Shown one piece after another: positions 61,994 to 64,000 of a DNA stretch of 64,000 bases. The notes beneath the pieces are model-generated. The model searched no databases, was not told the DNA's origin, and saw only the letters and a program-made list of their open reading frames with translations. The stretch is from Plectrocnemia conspersa (Eukaryota; Arthropoda; Insecta; Trichoptera; Polycentropodidae): positions 248,001-312,000 of the forward strand of contig VTFK01000098.1 of the NCBI GenBank assembly GCA_009617715.1, given 5' to 3'. The position numbers and the translations under genes are program-made. The first letter of the stretch is position 1. Each line of letters opens with the position of its first letter.

Positions 61994-62783
61994 ACCTACA
62001 CCAGGGGTCGGCAAACTGCGTCTCACGAGCTACAAACGGCTCTTTTTTGTCAAATTCACAACCTTTTTTATTTGTCATTGAAATTATTGAAATATCAAGC
62101 TTTCTAATTAATTACTGGATACAATTTTATCATGAAACAAGCTTTATCCGCGAGTCGGAAAATCACTAAGAGAGGAAAACTTTCACAGATGGTTAGTACA
62201 TAAATTGATCTATTAATGTGCCTGAAGAACTTTTTCGGGTTTAAAAAAGATGCAAAGTTCCTAAAAAATTGCTGTTATCTGTTGATATTTAATACTTAAA
62301 ATTAGAACTGGTAAAAAGTCTTTAAATATTACAATATATAACATTGTATCCTTCTTTATAAATTGCTAAACATAGAGAACAAAGCTCAAGTTTTTAATTT
62401 GTATCCGCTATATAATATCTGGGAGTCTTAAAAAATATATGTTAGAATTATTGTGTAATTAAGGGACATACACGCAAAGAGGTCATAGCAAAAGCTGTTA
62501 CTAAATGCAAGTAAAAAAATCATCTTGCAATAAATAAAATCCCGTCGATTTCAACCGATCGGGCAAAAAGTATGACAAAAAATTATATACATATCGCCGA
62601 AAAAGCAATGCCTTCATTAGCTGTGATTATTTTAGGACATAAATATTAAATATAAGGGAATCTTTTAAACCTAACCCTAACGTGTGTAAAATTTTATTTA
62701 TGGCTCTAAAGAAAATTCTAAATCGTTGTGCTACTCATATTTGGCTCGTTTGTTCCAAGAGTTTGACGTCCCCTGACCTACAC
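61994..62783. mobile_element. hAT MITE nested in the mariner relic
   Basis: Element 62002-62775 (774 bp) with ends CAGGGGTCGGCAAACT / AGTTTGACGTCCCCTG (few mismatches), flanked by perfect 8-bp repeats ACCTACAC (61994-62001, 62776-62783). The CAGGGGTCGGC-type terminus is characteristic of hAT elements. No coding frame of note. Confidence 0.93.
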
Positions 62784-63081
62784 CAATATAAAATTTATAT
62801 AAAACAATAACTAAAGCCTAGAGACAGCGAAGATTTGCGCAGATTGGGCGTTAGAGCAGTAGGAAGTTAATGCTGATTTAAAAAAAAACTTTTTCTCTAG
62901 TGATACATATTCACCTCTCTATCAATCAATATGCAATTGATTGAGGCGAGGAAAATCATCATGTAATTCACGAGAGAACATTACATGCCCAAAAATAAAC
63001 TATTTGATGCGCATTGTAGTCAGGCAGCGTCATTGGGCCTTTACTTTTTTGAAAACGATGATGGACAGACTGTAACAGTCA

Positions 63082-63405
63082 ATGCGCATAACCGATTATT
63101 GTTGGCACGAAATCGAATATATTGATGTGGTTTCAATAAGACGGCGCAACTTGCTACACATTGGGTACAACGTTGGATGTTTTTCCCAGGTCGCTTTATT
63201 TCACGTTTTGGATGTTACCAAAATTATGCGATTTAACGCCGTTGAATTTTTTTGTGGGGTTACGCGTAAGAGTCGTGTCCACGCCGACAAACCCGAAACG
63301 TTTGAGCACCTAAAAACCAACATCCGCCAAATTATAGCCGAGATACCGCCCGAAATGTACGAAAAATCATTGGTTGCTGTCAAATGTCCAGAAACGGCCA
63401 TTTAA
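63082..63405 (+). pseudogene. Mariner transposase C-terminal fragment
   Basis: An open frame that, after frameshifted sequence, gives VEFFCGVTRKSRVHADKPET and FEHLKTNIRQIIAEIPPEM. It matches the end of mariner-type transposases (FFLWGY.KSRVY.DKPET), with the W-G-Y of the catalytic-domain motif changed by a small deletion. Confidence 0.75.
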
Positions 63406-63475
63406 TTGATATTGTTTTTCATAATCAAATGTTTAATTAATAAAAAAAGATATCCTATAATTAGTGTTTTTTAAA

Positions 63476-64000
63476 TTTGGAATATAAGACAATATAAGCA
63501 ATAGATCCATAAATTTTTTGTTACTTTTTTTGGTATTAAAGTAGAAAAATATTGCGTCAGTTCGATTTAAATCGATACTGTTATAATATCGCATTGTTAA
63601 CCCTTGTTTTAAATTATTCTTATTTAATTGTTAATAAACAGCTTTGTTCTAAGCGACATGTTTGTATTCATATTGCTATTTTATTTTCAAACATGCATAT
63701 ACTAAATTTAACAGTGACCGAATCGACTCGCAAGAGAAATGAAGGGTCCATTGTATCCAACAAACACTGCGTCAACAAATTATATTTTTATTCTCAAGTC
63801 CTTAATGTCGCGTATATGCCAAAAGCACTTTTTTGTCATAGATAAACGACGACAATATTAAAAGTAAAAAGTTTGTGCGAGTTTCGTTCAAGTTCAAAGC
63901 AATGGACTACGAGTTTCTCGACAAAGGCCAAACAATTACGACTGAGATCTACTTATGCAACTGGAACGTGCAATTAATGCGTTGCTTCAGAAACAACCAG
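63476..64000. other. AT-rich non-coding DNA to the window end
   Basis: No exon, repeat or transposon end recognised. An open frame at 63552-63845 has no recognisable domain. Confidence 0.4.

Larger units (their letters stand above)
61618..63475 (+). mobile_element. Mariner-like relic, copy 2 (split by a hAT MITE)
   Basis: The 5' part (61640-62001) reads, with frameshifts, NQALKLFNCSTEI, IEETGSVGYMVRPVHHRSAR-SAEN, SVAEDPELSIRRRLQ and LHLH. The 3' part (62776-63420) reads ADWALEQ-EVNADF, FFENDDGQTVTVNAHN, FLWGYA-like, KSRVHADKPETFEHLKTNIR and GHLIDIVFH. This is the full order of a mariner-type transposase with many stops. The split falls at LHLH-P, exactly where the MITE inserted. Confidence 0.85.

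Overview
The window is nuclear DNA from an insect. It is AT-rich and intron-rich, and the recognisable proteins (Yorkie, a CYP4-type cytochrome P450) and the Tigger/pogo, mariner, hAT and LINE relics all fit an arthropod. Local CpG-rich blocks inside an AT-rich background, and a Yorkie that keeps a vertebrate-like C-terminus, make Hymenoptera my best guess; this is inference, not proof.

Layout. (1) 1-1110, minus strand: the first two exons of a CYP4-like P450, running off the left edge. (2) 1111-3570: AT-rich intergenic DNA. (3) 3570-19041, minus strand: the 3' part of yorkie (yki), the Hippo-pathway transcriptional co-activator. Five exons are joined in frame and encode the end of WW domain 1, all of WW domain 2, a coiled coil, an HxRxxS/DSG phosphodegron and a C-terminal LTWL PDZ-binding motif. 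The exon(s) with the TEAD-binding region and the first half of WW1 were not found; they lie upstream (higher coordinates), possibly beyond 64 kb. The DNA after the stop carries four 8-mers matching the miR-124 seed and is probably a long 3' UTR. (4) 19042-64000: no exon I can defend. It is AT-rich DNA with CpG-rich blocks every few kb, perhaps enhancers or unrecognised 5' exons, and many transposon relics. It may be the first intron of yki or intergenic DNA.

Mobile DNA dominates the rest. Six copies of one internally deleted Tigger-like element of about 1 kb lie at 12.3, 16.6, 21.8, 31.5, 34.2 and 41.9 kb. All are in the same orientation and share one deletion junction. Three further Tigger lineages are at 26.2, 45.7 and 58.3 kb. 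There are two relics of one mariner-like family (49.9-50.7 kb minus; 61.6-63.5 kb plus, the latter split by a hAT MITE), a LINE endonuclease/reverse transcriptase relic (57.1-58.3 kb), several hAT MITEs with exact or near-exact 8-bp target duplications, a two-copy TA-flanked MITE family (48.8, 55.6 kb) and a long inverted repeat (15.5 kb). Nested insertions at 34 kb, 45.7 kb and 62 kb give relative ages.

No tRNA, rRNA or CRISPR was seen. I found no convincing new multi-gene system. The observations most worth following are the miR-124 site cluster under yki, the retained regulatory C-terminus of Yki, the one-orientation Tigger deletion family and the nested transposons.
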